From Sphingobium sp. EP60837 (GTDB lineage Bacteria > Pseudomonadota > Alphaproteobacteria > Sphingomonadales > Sphingomonadaceae), in NCBI RefSeq assembly GCF_001658005.1, contig NZ_CP015986.1, positions 620,001-684,000 on the forward strand: DNA of 64,000 nucleotides, written 5' to 3'. Below the pieces are notes generated by a model. It was not told where the DNA came from. It did no database searches and saw only the letters and a list, made by a program, of their open reading frames with translations. Below are positions 21,245-30,889 of this stretch, piece by piece; within the stretch, counting starts at the first letter, position 1; every line of letters begins with the position of its first letter. Both the position numbers and the translations under genes were made by a program.

Positions 21245-23578
21245 TTAGTCCTGCGTCAGGAAGTCCGGCAGACCGGCATTGGAGCCGTCATCGTCGCCGC
21301 CATTGCCCTTGTCGCTACGCGGACCACGGTCACGGCGCGGGCCGCGATCACCGCCGCGATCACCACCACGACCGCCACGGTCGCCACCGTCACGACGCGG
21401 GCCACGGCCACGGTCGCCACGGTCGCCGCGATCACCACGGGGTTCGCGCGGTTCGCGGGCAGGACGGGTGTCCTCCAGCTCTTCGCCGGTTTCCTGATCG
21501 ACGACGCGCATCGACAGGCGAACCTTGCCGCGCGGGTCGATCTCGAGGACCTTGACCTTCACTTCCTGGCCTTCCGACACGACGTCGGTCGGCTTTTCGA
21601 CGCGCTCATTCTTCATTTCGGACACGTGGACGAGGCCGTCCTTGCCACCCATGAAGTTCACGAACGCACCGAAGTCGACGATGTTGACGACCTTGCCGTT
21701 GTAGATCTTGCCGACTTCCGCTTCCTCGACGATGCCGAGAATCCACTTCTTGGCGGCCTCGATCTGGTCGATGTCGGACGAGCTGATCTTGATGATGCCC
21801 TCGTCGTCGATGTCGACCTTGGCGCCGGTTTCCGCAACGATCTCGCGGATAACCTTGCCGCCGGTGCCGATAACATCGCGGATCTTCGACTTGTCGATCT
21901 GGATCGTCTCGATGCGCGGGGCGTGGGCCGACAGTTCGCTGCGGGTCGAGGACAGCGCCTTGTTCATCTCACCCAGGATGTGGGCGCGGCCTTCCTTGGC
22001 CTGACGCAGCGCGACTTCGAAGATTTCCTGCGTGATGCCGGCAACCTTGATGTCCATCTGCATGGTGGTGATGCCCGCTTCCGTGCCCGCCACCTTGAAG
22101 TCCATGTCGCCGAGATGATCTTCGTCGCCCAGGATGTCGCTGAGAACAGCGAAATCCTTACCGTCCAAGATAAGGCCCATGGCGATGCCCGACACCGGAC
22201 GCTTGAGCGGAACGCCCGCGTCCATCATCGAGAGCGAACCGCCGCAGACCGTCGCCATCGACGACGAGCCGTTGGACTCGGTGATGTCCGACAGGACGCG
22301 GATCGTGTAGGGGAACTCGTCCTTGGTCGGCAGCACGGGATGCAGCGCACGCCATGCGAGCTTGCCATGGCCGACTTCACGACGGCCCGGCGCGCCGAAG
22401 CGGCCGACTTCACCGACCGAATAGGGCGGGAAGTTATAGTGCAGCATGAAGTTTTCATAATAGACGCCGTTCAGGCCGTCGATCATCTGCTCGGCGTCCT
22501 TGGTGCCCAGCGTGGTGGTGCAGATCGCCTGCGTTTCACCGCGGGTGAACAGCGCCGAACCATGGGTGCGCGGCAGGAAGCCGACCATCGCCTCGATCGG
22601 ACGGATCTGCGTGGTGGTGCGACCGTCGATGCGCTTGCCATCCTTGATGATGGCGGTGCGGACGATTTCCGATTCCAGCTTCTTGGTGACCTTGATGCCG
22701 GCCATCACGGACTGCGCGTCCAGACCTTCCTCGGCGAACCATGCCTTCGCCTTGTCGCGCGCGGCGTTGATCGCGTTCGAACGGGCCGACTTGTCGGTCA
22801 GCTTGTAAGCAGCGGCAATGTCCTTGCCGATCAGCTTCTTCAGCTTCTTCTTCAGATCCTCGACGTCATCGCCCTTGGCGACTTCCCACGGATCCTTTGC
22901 AGCCTTCTCGGCCAGCTGTATGATCGCATCGACAACCTTCTTGCTGGCTTCATGGGCAAACAGGACGGCGCCCAGCATGACGTCTTCCGACAGCTCCTTG
23001 GCTTCGGATTCCACCATCATCACGGCGTTGCCGGTAGCGGCCACGACTAGGTCGAGTTCGCCTTCCTTCACCTCATCCGCCGACGGGTTCAGCTGATATT
23101 CGCCATCCTTGTAACCGACGCGGGCAGCGCCGATCGGACCCATGAAGGGCACGCCCGACAGGGTCAGCGCGGCCGAAGCGGCGATCATCGCAACGATGTC
23201 AGGCTCGCTCTCGCCGTCAAAGCTCAGAACCTGAGCAATGACGTTGATTTCGTTGTAGAAACCTTCGGGGAACAGCGGGCGGATCGGACGGTCGATCAGG
23301 CGGCTGGTCAGCGTTTCCTTTTCGGTCGCTCCACGCTCACGCTTGAAGAAGCCGCCCGGAATGCGTCCGGCGGCCGAATATTTTTCCTGATAATGGACGG
23401 TGAGCGGGAAGAAGTCCTGGCCTTCCTTCACCGACTTGGCGGCGGTCACGGCGCACAGCACCACGGTCTCGCCATAGGTCGCCAGCACGGCGGCGTCGGC
23501 CTGACGCGCAATACGGCCGGTTTCGAGCGTGAGGGTCTTGCCGCCCAGCTCGATTGACACTTTCTTTACATCGAACAT
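21245..23578 (-). CDS. pnp: Polynucleotide phosphorylase
   Basis: 777 residues, longer than the usual ~710. Two RNase PH domains (first with [20 protein letters not shown]; second with [19 protein letters not shown] and [20 protein letters not shown]) are followed by a KH domain ([18 protein letters not shown]) and an S1 domain ([15 protein letters not shown]). A C-terminal tail of ~65 residues is very rich in Arg, Gly and Asp (repeated RGDRG, GGDRGG) and ends LPDFLTQD. PNPase degrades RNA 3'-5' in the degradosome. It lies 177 nt downstream of rpsO. Confidence 0.98.
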   Translation of the reverse strand: MFDVKKVSIELGGKTLTLETGRIARQADAAVLATYGETVVLCAVTAAKSVKEGQDFFPLTVHYQEKYSAAGRIPGGFFKRERGATEKETLTSRLIDRPIRPLFPEGFYNEINVIAQVLSFDGESEPDIVAMIAASAALTLSGVPFMGPIGAARVGYKDGEYQLNPSADEVKEGELDLVVAATGNAVMMVESEAKELSEDVMLGAVLFAHEASKKVVDAIIQLAEKAAKDPWEVAKGDDVEDLKKKLKKLIGKDIAAAYKLTDKSARSNAINAARDKAKAWFAEEGLDAQSVMAGIKVTKKLESEIVRTAIIKDGKRIDGRTTTQIRPIEAMVGFLPRTHGSALFTRGETQAICTTTLGTKDAEQMIDGLNGVYYENFMLHYNFPPYSVGEVGRFGAPGRREVGHGKLAWRALHPVLPTKDEFPYTIRVLSDITESNGSSSMATVCGGSLSMMDAGVPLKRPVSGIAMGLILDGKDFAVLSDILGDEDHLGDMDFKVAGTEAGITTMQMDIKVAGITQEIFEVALRQAKEGRAHILGEMNKALSSTRSELSAHAPRIETIQIDKSKIRDVIGTGGKVIREIVAETGAKVDIDDEGIIKISSSDIDQIEAAKKWILGIVEEAEVGKIYNGKVVNIVDFGAFVNFMGGKDGLVHVSEMKNERVEKPTDVVSEGQEVKVKVLEIDPRGKVRLSMRVVDQETGEELEDTRPAREPREPRGDRGDRGDRGRGPRRDGGDRGGRGGDRGGDRGPRRDRGPRSDKGNGGDDDGSNAGLPDFLTQD

Positions 23579-23718
23579 GCTTTTTTTCCTTCGCCCGCGC
23601 GGCCCTATTGCCGGGCGGGGCCTGTGTGCGGACTAAACCGGCCCGCAGCGGTTTCGGAGCATCATCTGGCCCCTGGGACGGAACGCCTTGCCGAATTGCA
23701 AGAGTCCCGGAATCGGAA

Positions 23719-23738
23719 ACGGCCCCGCTGGGGGGCCG
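23719..23738 (-). terminator. GC-rich hairpin between rpsO and pnp
   Basis: ACGGCCCC (23738-23731 on the minus strand) pairs with GGGGCCGT (23726-23719) around a 4-nt loop, 18 nt after the rpsO stop. On the minus strand it is followed only by TTTCC, so it is probably a partial terminator or RNA processing/autoregulation site, as known in the E. coli rpsO-pnp gap. Confidence 0.65.
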
Positions 23739-23755
23739 TCCCTTCTTTAGCAGAC

Positions 23756-24025
23756 TTACTTGCGCAGGCCCAGCTTGGCGATGAGGTCGGTATAACGCGC
23801 CCCATCCTTCTTCTTCAGATAGTCCAGCAGCGAACGGCGCTTGTTGACCAGCATGAGCAGGCCGCGACGGCTGTGGTTATCCTTGTGGTGACCCTTGAAA
23901 TGCTCGGTCAGGTTCGAAATGCGCTCCGAGAGGATCGCAACCTGAACTTCCGGCGAACCGGTGTCGCCTTCGGCGCGGGCATGTTCCTTGATCAGCGCTT
24001 CCTTGCGCTCAGCAGTAATCGACAT
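23756..24025 (-). CDS. rpsO: 30S ribosomal protein S15
   Basis: 89 residues, full length, with the S15 signature region ([30 protein letters not shown]). It binds 16S rRNA in platform assembly. Lies between truB and pnp in the standard order. Confidence 0.99.
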   Translation of the reverse strand: MSITAERKEALIKEHARAEGDTGSPEVQVAILSERISNLTEHFKGHHKDNHSRRGLLMLVNKRRSLLDYLKKKDGARYTDLIAKLGLRK

Positions 24026-24040
24026 CGGCTTCCTTTCATT

Positions 24041-25024
24041 TTAGAGATTAAAGCCGCGCACCACCCGGATCTCCGGGCCACTGGCTTCGACCAGCGCGAC
24101 GGGCGTTTGCCCCTCCATCGCCAGCATCAGGCCGGTATGCGGTTTCCCCACAAGCACCTTCCCCTGTCGGAGAGCCAATGCGTCGTCGGGAGAGACTGCG
24201 AGAGCCGGGATGTCGTCCAGCCCCGCCGTCAACGGCAGCATAAGCTGCGCGATGCCGCCGCCCCTAGCAGCTTCGTCCAATTTGTCCAGCGAAATCGCGG
24301 TTTCCAGGGCGAACGGCCCCGCCTTCACCCGGCGGAGCATGGTGACATGGCCGACCGTGCCGAGCGCCAGCGCGAAGTCGCGCGCGAGGGAGCGGATATA
24401 GGTGCCCTTGGAGACATGGGCGGTGAGGGTGACACCCGCCAATCTATCGTCACCCTGAATTTGTTTAGTTTCGCTGGCCTGTCGGCTCAGGGTCCATTCC
24501 TCCTCACACGCATCCGCTCCCGAAGGCGCGATGGATGCTGAAACAAGTTCAGCATGACGGACCGTGAGGGAGTGGATCGTCACCGACCGCAGCTTCATCT
24601 CGACCTCCTGCCCCTGACGGGCAAGGTCATAGGCACGCGAGCCGTCGATCAGGATCGCGGAAAAGGCAGGAGGCGCCTGCTCGATCGCCCCGGTGAAGCG
24701 CGGCAATACCGCCTCGACCTCCGCCAGCGTCGGCCGGTGGTCGCTCGTCGCGATCACCTTTCCTTCCAGGTCCAGCGTGTCCGTCTGCGCGCCGAACGCA
24801 ATCGTGAAGTCGTAAATCTTGTCGCTGTCGAGCATCCGCCCCGCGAGCTTCGTCGCCTCGCCCACCGCCACCGGTAACACGCCGGTCGCTAGCGGATCGA
24901 GGGTTCCGCCATGACCGACCTTCACCTTGCCCGCGCCACTCTGCCGCAGCGCGCGTTTGACGGCGCTCACCGCCTGGGTGGAGCCAAGGCCATGGGGTTT
25001 GTCGAGGATGATCCAGCCGTGCAT
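24041..25024 (-). CDS. truB: tRNA pseudouridine-55 synthase TruB, with a repeat-derived insert
   Basis: 327 residues; typical relatives are about 290. The catalytic motif GGTLDPLATGVL (Asp43) and the RNA-binding motif HVSKGTYIRSLARD (203-216) are intact. Residues ~156-194 (starting RHAELVSAS, ending QIQGDDR) are an extra segment between two conserved strands. The DNA encoding it, 24448-24560, has inverted repeat ends like the intergenic palindromes of this genome. The frame is kept, so the enzyme is probably functional with a surface insertion. TruB makes the T-loop pseudouridine in all tRNAs. Confidence 0.96.
   Translation of the reverse strand: MHGWIILDKPHGLGSTQAVSAVKRALRQSGAGKVKVGHGGTLDPLATGVLPVAVGEATKLAGRMLDSDKIYDFTIAFGAQTDTLDLEGKVIATSDHRPTLAEVEAVLPRFTGAIEQAPPAFSAILIDGSRAYDLARQGQEVEMKLRSVTIHSLTVRHAELVSASIAPSGADACEEEWTLSRQASETKQIQGDDRLAGVTLTAHVSKGTYIRSLARDFALALGTVGHVTMLRRVKAGPFALETAISLDKLDEAARGGGIAQLMLPLTAGLDDIPALAVSPDDALALRQGKVLVGKPHTGLMLAMEGQTPVALVEASGPEIRVVRGFNL
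24448..24560. repeat. Palindromic element inserted in frame within truB
   Basis: The left end CGTCACCCTGAATTTGTTT and the complement of the right end (CGTCATGCTGAACTTGTTT) match at 16 of 19 positions. The ~113-bp element corresponds to the extra ~37-39 residues in TruB. The same CCGTCATGCTG start recurs in the intergenic element at 55794-55826. Confidence 0.8.
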
Positions 25025-25056
25025 GGCCGGGCCCCTACCGGGGGACGGCGCTGCTG

Positions 25057-25455
25057 TCAGCCCTCTTCGTCCGGTTCGGCCAGGTCGCGCGCCACTTTGG
25101 GATCGCGCAGCAGTCGGTCGATATGACTGCCTTCGTCGAAACTCTCGTCCGCCAGGAATTTGAGCTTGGCCGCATATTTGAGGCGGATGCGATGCGCGAC
25201 CTCGCGCTGGAGATAGGCGGTATTGGTCCGGAGCGCCTTCAGCACAGCTTCCTCATCCTGCCCCAGCAGCGACTTCACGAACACGGTGGCGTGGCGCAGG
25301 TCGGGCGACATGCGCACTTCAGTGACGCTGACCACATGCTTCGCCAGCACATCATCATGCACGTCGCCGCGCTGAAGGATGTCGGACAGGACATGGCGCA
25401 CTTGCTCCCCAACGCGGAGGAGGCGGACAGAGGGACCTTCGGGTTGATTGGACAT
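25057..25455 (-). CDS. rbfA: Ribosome-binding factor A
   Basis: 132 residues from the ATG at 25455 (MSNQPEG), with GAGG about 8 nt upstream. Family features: [41 protein letters not shown] and [26 protein letters not shown]. It helps mature the 30S subunit. Between infB and truB. Confidence 0.97.
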   Translation of the reverse strand: MSNQPEGPSVRLLRVGEQVRHVLSDILQRGDVHDDVLAKHVVSVTEVRMSPDLRHATVFVKSLLGQDEEAVLKALRTNTAYLQREVAHRIRLKYAAKLKFLADESFDEGSHIDRLLRDPKVARDLAEPDEEG

Positions 25456-25465
25456 GATCAATCCT

Positions 25466-25547
25466 CGTCATCCCAGCGAAAGCTGGGATCTCAAGCGGCT
25501 ATGAACGACCAAGAGGCACGAGACCCCAGCTTTCGCTGGGGTGACGC
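25466..25547. repeat. Palindromic repeat family A, paired unit
   Basis: CGTCATCCCAGCGAAAGCTG at the left and CCCCAGCTTTCGCTGGGGTG near the right end form two hairpins separated by about 35 nt. The element fills almost the whole infB-rbfA gap inside the translation operon and stops 6 nt before the infB stop codon. Confidence 0.88.
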
Positions 25548-25553
25548 ACTTTC

Positions 25554-28148
25554 TTAAAGCGTCCGGGCGCGCTCTTCGACCTCGAACAGTTCCAGCGTAT
25601 CGCCGACCTTGATGTCGTTCGTGTCCTGCAGCACCGCGCCACACTCCATGCCCGCACGCACTTCGGACACATCGTCCTTGAAGCGGCGGAGCGAAGCGAT
25701 GTGCGTGCGCGAGACGATGACATCGTCGCGGGTAAGGCGTGCATTGAGCCCCTTGCGGATGATGCCGTCGAGAACGAGCAGACCCGCCGCCTTGTCCTTC
25801 TTGCCCGCCGGGAACACCTGCAGCACTTCGGCCCGGCCGACGATCGTCTCGATCCGCTCGGGAGCGAGCTGGCCCGCCATTTCGCCACGGACTTCTTCGA
25901 GCAGGTCGTAGATCACGTCATAATAGCGCAGCGAGATTTTCTCGCGCTCCGCCAACTGACGCGCCTTGGCATTGGGACGCACGTTGAAGCCGATCAGCGG
26001 CGCGCGGCTGGCGGCTGCCAGCGTGACGTCGCTTTCGGTGATCGCGCCGACACCGGAATGCAGGATGCGGACCTTGATCTCGTCGGTCGAGATGCGGTTG
26101 AGCGACGATACGATCGCTTCTACAGACCCCTGCACGTCACCCTTCACCACCACCGGATATTCGATGACCGTGGTGTTGAGCGCCGAGAACATATGTTCGA
26201 AGCTGGTCGGAGCCGCCGTGGTCCGCTTCTTGGTAGCCTGTTCCTGGCGGTAGGCCGCGACTTCGCGGGCCCGCGCTTCATTTTCAACGACGGTCATCTG
26301 GTCACCGGCGAGCGGAACGCCCGACAAGCCCAGAACCTCGACCGGGGTCGAAGGTCCTGCGACCTTCACATTTTGGCCCTTGTCGTTGATGAGCGCGCGC
26401 ACCTTGCCGCTTTCGGCGCCGATGACGAAGGTGTCGCCGACCTTCAGCGTACCCTTGCGCACCAGCACGGTCGCAACCGCGCCGCGGCCCTTGTCCAGCT
26501 GCGCCTCGACCACATTGCCTTCGGCAGCGCGGTCGGGGTTGGCCTTCAGCTCGAGCAGTTCGGCCTGGAGCAGGATTTTTTCGATCAGCGTATCGAGGCC
26601 GGTCTTCTTGAGCGCGGACACTTCGACGTCCTGCGTCTCACCACCCATGTCTTCGACGATCACCTCATGCTCCAGCAGACGCTCGCGCACCTTCTGGGGA
26701 TTGGCTTCGGGCTTATCGACCTTGTTGATCGCCACGATCATCGGCACGCCGGCCGCCTTGGTGTGGTTGATCGCCTCGATCGTCTGCGGCATCAGCCCGT
26801 CATCGGCCGCCACCACGAGGATGACGATATCCGTGACGTTGGCGCCGCGCGCGCGCATTTCCGAAAATGCTTCGTGGCCCGGCGTATCGAGGAAGGTGAT
26901 GATGTCACCGTTCGCCGTCTTCACCTGATAGGCGCCGATATGCTGGGTGATGCCGCCGCTTTCGCCCGCGACCACATCGGTCCCGCGCAGCGCGTCGAGC
27001 AGCGAGGTCTTGCCGTGATCGACATGGCCCATGATGGTGACGACCGGCGGACGCGACTGCAGCGTTTCAGGCGAGTCAACATCGCCTTCAATGCCGATTT
27101 CGACGTCGGCATCGGACACGCGCTGGATGCGGTGGCCGAATTCTTCCACCAGCAACTCCGCCGTATCCTGATCGATCGGCTGATTGAGCGTGACGGCAGT
27201 GCCCATCTTGAACAGGGCTTTCACCAGGTCCGCGCCCTTTTCGGCCATACGGTTGGCGAGTTCCTGCACGGTGATGCTTTCGGGTACGACCACATCGCGG
27301 ACCTGCTTCTCACGCTGCTGAGCGCCGCCCGAATAATGGGCGCGGCGTTCCTTCTCGCGGGCGCGCTTCAAGGCGGCCAGGCTGCGAGCGCGTGCGCTGT
27401 CATCGTCCGCCAGAGCGCGGGTGACGGTCAGCTTGCCCGACTGGCGGCGATTGTCGTCGCCGCGCTTGGCGCGTTCAGGCTTGGCAGGCTCGGGCCGCTT
27501 GATCGGGGTGACCGGCGTGAAGCGGCGCGGGGGCGGCGTGGCCGAAGTCGGCGCGGACGCCTGAGCAGCGCGCTGCTCAGGCGCTTCGGCTGTGGGCTGT
27601 TCCTCCGCCGGAGCGGGCGCAGGCTCGGCAGCCGGAGTCTCGGCGGGCGCTTGGGCTTCCTCCGTGACGCGGCGCGCGGCTTCCGCCTCCGCGGCTTCGG
27701 CGGCCAGGCGATTTTCCTCGGCCCGGCGCTTCTCTTCTTCAGTGGCGGCAAGGCGCTGCGCATCGTCGCGGCGGCGCGCTTCCTCCAGCGCGTTCATGCG
27801 CGCTTCCTCAGCCTCGCGCAGCAGCTTCGCCTGCAATTCCTGACGCGACATCAGGCTCTGCGGCGGGGCCGGGCGAGCCGGTGCGGCAGGCTGCGGCGCG
27901 CGCGCCTGGGGCTGCTGCGGCGCAGGGGGTGCGGCAACCGGCGCGGGGGTCGGATCAGGCTGCGGCGCAGGCGTGGGCGCGCCGGCTTCGCCCGGCTTCC
28001 CCAGGATGCGGCGCCGCTTCACCTCAACCACGACCGTATTCTTGCGGCCATGGCTGAACTGCTGCTGCACCTGGCCGGATTCGACGGTCCGCTTGATGCC
28101 CAGCGGCTTGCGGCCCAGAACCGGCTTGTCTTCCTTGCTGTCACTCAT
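25554..28148 (-). CDS. infB: Translation initiation factor IF-2
   Basis: 864 residues from MSDSKEDKPVLGRKPLG; an in-frame ATG 27 nt upstream is a less likely start. The N-terminal ~290 residues are low-complexity Ala/Pro/Glu/Arg typical of alphaproteobacterial IF-2. A G domain follows with GHVDHGKTSLLDALR, DTPGHEAFS and NKVDKPEAN, then domains II-IV. It places fMet-tRNA on the 30S subunit. Standard nusA-ylxR-infB order. Confidence 0.98.
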   Translation of the reverse strand: MSDSKEDKPVLGRKPLGIKRTVESGQVQQQFSHGRKNTVVVEVKRRRILGKPGEAGAPTPAPQPDPTPAPVAAPPAPQQPQARAPQPAAPARPAPPQSLMSRQELQAKLLREAEEARMNALEEARRRDDAQRLAATEEEKRRAEENRLAAEAAEAEAARRVTEEAQAPAETPAAEPAPAPAEEQPTAEAPEQRAAQASAPTSATPPPRRFTPVTPIKRPEPAKPERAKRGDDNRRQSGKLTVTRALADDDSARARSLAALKRAREKERRAHYSGGAQQREKQVRDVVVPESITVQELANRMAEKGADLVKALFKMGTAVTLNQPIDQDTAELLVEEFGHRIQRVSDADVEIGIEGDVDSPETLQSRPPVVTIMGHVDHGKTSLLDALRGTDVVAGESGGITQHIGAYQVKTANGDIITFLDTPGHEAFSEMRARGANVTDIVILVVAADDGLMPQTIEAINHTKAAGVPMIVAINKVDKPEANPQKVRERLLEHEVIVEDMGGETQDVEVSALKKTGLDTLIEKILLQAELLELKANPDRAAEGNVVEAQLDKGRGAVATVLVRKGTLKVGDTFVIGAESGKVRALINDKGQNVKVAGPSTPVEVLGLSGVPLAGDQMTVVENEARAREVAAYRQEQATKKRTTAAPTSFEHMFSALNTTVIEYPVVVKGDVQGSVEAIVSSLNRISTDEIKVRILHSGVGAITESDVTLAAASRAPLIGFNVRPNAKARQLAEREKISLRYYDVIYDLLEEVRGEMAGQLAPERIETIVGRAEVLQVFPAGKKDKAAGLLVLDGIIRKGLNARLTRDDVIVSRTHIASLRRFKDDVSEVRAGMECGAVLQDTNDIKVGDTLELFEVEERARTL

Positions 28149-28218
28149 ACGACTGAATAGTACCCTTCGCTTCATCCCGACCGGCAAGGCCCGTCGGCGC
28201 CTTATTCAAAATGCTGCC

Positions 28219-28875
28219 TCAGGCGCCCAGCGCATTGGCGGAGTCCTGCTCCCCATGCACCGGCGCTCCGGTAGCGCAACCCAGATAGCTTTCCAAGCGG
28301 CCTATGGCCGAACGCAGACGCGACGCCGCACGCGAGTCGGTCACTGCGATATGGACGACATTGTCCCGCCCCATTGCCATAGATAGGGCCTGTCGGTCCA
28401 CAGGCAAGACGAGCCCGGCCAAATCGGTGCCTTCCGCCTCCTGCCCGACACGCAAAGCCTGGTCCAGCTTGCGATTGCCATCGGCCGCCGCATCGCTGGC
28501 GTGGAGCAGCAGCTTCACATCGCCCTTGCGGCAAGACACGTCAATTTTTTCTGAGCCCGTAAGAACCATGGAAGCCTTCGCCTCCAACCCCAGCCGATCT
28601 AGCAACGCCTTGCGCAGCCCGTCTTCGATAAGGACGGGCAGCGTGTCGGGGATCTGCAACTCGCCGGTCTTGAAGGCCCGCGCGAGCGCACCCTTGAGCT
28701 TGCCCTTGGCGAGAGCCTGCTCCAATTCAGCGCGAGCCACGCCAATCCACGCCCCTCTGCCGGGAGCCTTGGCGCGAATGTCGGGCAGCACCTTCCCCTC
28801 CGGCCCAACCGCCAGGCGGATTAGCATTTCCGGATCAGCGCGATCGCCGGACAGGATGCATTTGCGCTCGGTCAT
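28219..28875 (-). CDS. YlxR-family RNA-binding protein with extended C-terminal domain
   Basis: 218 residues. The N-terminal YlxR/DUF448 domain (KCILSGDRADPEMLIRLAVGPEG, GRGAWIGVARAELEQAL) is followed from ~100 by an L7Ae-like domain (GLEAKASMVLTGSEKIDVSCRKGDVKLLLHASDAA). This two-domain arrangement is usual between nusA and infB in alphaproteobacteria, while many bacteria have a YlxR domain alone. Probable RNA binding; precise role unknown. Confidence 0.88.
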   Translation of the reverse strand: MTERKCILSGDRADPEMLIRLAVGPEGKVLPDIRAKAPGRGAWIGVARAELEQALAKGKLKGALARAFKTGELQIPDTLPVLIEDGLRKALLDRLGLEAKASMVLTGSEKIDVSCRKGDVKLLLHASDAAADGNRKLDQALRVGQEAEGTDLAGLVLPVDRQALSMAMGRDNVVHIAVTDSRAASRLRSAIGRLESYLGCATGAPVHGEQDSANALGA

Positions 28876-28881
28876 GGAACT

Positions 28882-29014
28882 AGCCCCTCCCTTTCAAGAG
28901 AGGGCTGGGGTGCGTGCGCATCGCGCGCCCGCAACCTCACCCAATCGCCGTTGCTGGCAATTGTTGTGCAATCGCACCCACCCCCTGCCCTTCCCTTGAA
29001 AGGAAGGGGTGAGG
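28882..29014. repeat. Pair of CCCCTTCC-type hairpins in the ylxR leader
   Basis: Two palindromes, AGCCCCTCCCTTTCAAGAGA with its GGGCTGGGG partner (28882-28911) and CCCTTCCCTTGAAAGGAAGG (28988-29007), bracket a 75-nt spacer in the 171-nt gap between the tautomerase and ylxR genes. Another intergenic palindrome family within the translation operon. Confidence 0.6.
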
Positions 29015-29046
29015 ATGTCGCAGCGCTAAAAGTCGGCCTTAGCCTC

Positions 29047-29298
29047 TCATCGGGAAGTGACCGCAGCATTAGCGTCCTCCCCAGGCTTGGGCCCAGTTGC
29101 TTGAGGAGCGGGCGCGCGGTCAGCGATCAGCTGTCCGCCCGACCCGTAATTTTCCGTCGAAATTTCGGAAATCACCACCTGGACGGCAGAGGCCGGCTTG
29201 CCCAGCCGCTCGACGAGCGATTGGGTGACGTCAGCGACGATAGCCGCTTTCTGCTCACGGGTGGCGTTTCCGGCCAGACGGATATCGATAAAGGGCAT
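29047..29298 (-). CDS. 4-oxalocrotonate tautomerase family protein
   Basis: 83 residues: MPFIDIRLAGNATREQKAAI has the catalytic Pro1 after Met removal, and VTQSLVERLGKPASAVQVVISE matches the family helix-strand. The final ~20 residues are an Ala/Pro-rich extension. Family members catalyse keto-enol tautomerisation. It lies 6 nt after the nusA stop and 171 nt before ylxR on the same strand, so it should be cotranscribed with translation genes. The substrate cannot be told from sequence. Confidence 0.88.
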   Translation of the reverse strand: MPFIDIRLAGNATREQKAAIVADVTQSLVERLGKPASAVQVVISEISTENYGSGGQLIADRAPAPQATGPKPGEDANAAVTSR

Positions 29299-29304
29299 GA
29301 GTGC

Positions 29305-30876
29305 TTAGGCTTCCTCACCCTCGAACCAGTGGGCGCGAGCGGCCATGATGATTTCATTGCCCTGCTCTTCGCTGAGGCCATATTCGGCAAGGATTCCGCC
29401 CTTGTCCTCCGTGGTCTCGCTGCGGCGGCGGCGCTGATCGACGCGCTTCTTCGCCACCAGTTCGTCGGTCGCAAGATCGGCCAGATCGTCGAGCGTCTTG
29501 ATCCCTGCCTTGCCCAGCGTCACCAGCATGGCTTCGTTGAGGTGCGGCATGTCGGCCAACGCGTCCTCGACGCCCAGCGCGCGGCGCTCGTCGCGGGCAG
29601 CGGCTTCGCGGCGTTCCAGCGCTTCCTGCGCACGGCTCTGCAGCTCTGCGGCGAGATCTTCGTCGAAACCTTCGATCCCGGCCAATTCCTCGACGCCGAC
29701 ATAGGCGACTTCTTCCAGCTCGCCAAAGCCTTCAGCCACCAGCAGCTGCGAGAGGGTCTCGTCCACGTCCAGCTCGTTCTGGAACAGTTCGGAACGGGCG
29801 ACGAATTCCTTCTGGCGCTTCTCGGACGCGTCGGCCTCGGTCATGATGTCGATCGCCTTGCCGGTCAGCTGGCTGGCGAGACGGACATTCTGGCCACGAC
29901 GGCCGATGGCGAGGCTGAGCTGATCGTCGGGAACGACGACTTCGATGCGCTCTTCTTCCTCGTCAATGACGACGCGGGCGACCTGAGCAGGCTGGAGCGC
30001 GTTGACGACGAAGGTCGCGGTGTCTTCGCTCCAGGGGATGATGTCGATCTTTTCGCCCTGCATTTCCTGCACGACGGCCTGCACGCGGCTGCCCTTCATA
30101 CCGACGCAGGCGCCGACAGGATCGATGCTCGAATCGCGGCTGATGACGCCGATCTTGGCGCGCGAGCCCGGATCGCGGGCCGCAGCCTTGATCTCGATCA
30201 CGCCGTCATAGATTTCGGGCACTTCCTGCGCGAACAGCTTCTTCATGAATTCGGGATGCGCGCGGCTGAGGAAGATCTGCGGTCCGCGATTTTCGCGGCG
30301 CACGTTCAGGATCACCGAACGGATGCGGTCCCCGACGCGCACGACTTCGCGCGGGATCTGCTGGTCGCGGCGGATGACGCCTTCGGCGCGGCCCAGATTC
30401 ACGACGACATGGCCGAACTCGACCGACTTGACGACGCCGGTGATGATCTCACCCACGCGGTCCTTGAATTCCTCATGCTGACGCTCGCGCTCAGCGTCGC
30501 GGACTTTCTGGAAGATCACCTGCTTTGCCGACTGCGCGTCGATTCGGCCAAGGTCGATCGGGGGCAGCGGATCGACGATGAAGTCGCCGACAACGGCGTC
30601 CTTCTTCAGCTTCTGCGCCTGCTTGAGATCGACCTGCTTGAAATAGTCATCGACGGCCTCGACCACCTCGACCACACGCCACAGGCGCAGGTCGCCGCTT
30701 TCGGGGTCCAGCTTCGCGCGGATGTCGTTTTCCGCACCATAGCGCGCGCGGGCGGCGCGCTGGATCGCATCTTCCATCGCCTCGATGACGATCGCCTTGT
30801 CGATCATCTTCTCGCTGGCGACGCTGTTCGCGATTGCGAGCAACTCGGCCTTGTTGGCGGAAATGGCGTTGGCCAT
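29305..30876 (-). CDS. nusA: Transcription termination/antitermination factor NusA
   Basis: 523 residues from MANAISANKAELLAIANSVA (AAGGG upstream). It has a NusA N-terminal domain, S1 domain (VGEIITGVVKSVEFGHVVVNL), KH domains (GACVGMKGSRVQAVVQEMQG, LAIGRRGQNVRLAS) and C-terminal helix-hairpin-helix/acidic repeats. It binds RNA polymerase and nascent RNA. It starts 13 nt after the rimP stop. Confidence 0.98.
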   Translation of the reverse strand: MANAISANKAELLAIANSVASEKMIDKAIVIEAMEDAIQRAARARYGAENDIRAKLDPESGDLRLWRVVEVVEAVDDYFKQVDLKQAQKLKKDAVVGDFIVDPLPPIDLGRIDAQSAKQVIFQKVRDAERERQHEEFKDRVGEIITGVVKSVEFGHVVVNLGRAEGVIRRDQQIPREVVRVGDRIRSVILNVRRENRGPQIFLSRAHPEFMKKLFAQEVPEIYDGVIEIKAAARDPGSRAKIGVISRDSSIDPVGACVGMKGSRVQAVVQEMQGEKIDIIPWSEDTATFVVNALQPAQVARVVIDEEEERIEVVVPDDQLSLAIGRRGQNVRLASQLTGKAIDIMTEADASEKRQKEFVARSELFQNELDVDETLSQLLVAEGFGELEEVAYVGVEELAGIEGFDEDLAAELQSRAQEALERREAAARDERRALGVEDALADMPHLNEAMLVTLGKAGIKTLDDLADLATDELVAKKRVDQRRRRSETTEDKGGILAEYGLSEEQGNEIIMAARAHWFEGEEA

Positions 30877-30889
30877 GGCAGTCGAACCC

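Noticed and set aside
21626..23050. 474-codon plus-strand frame
   Set aside because: Antisense shadow of pnp, rich in Asp/His/Arg with no recognisable fold.
25701..28160. 819-codon open frame on the plus strand
   Set aside because: Exactly antisense to infB; low-complexity, high-GC codon bias of infB creates it. No ribosome binding site or family motif.
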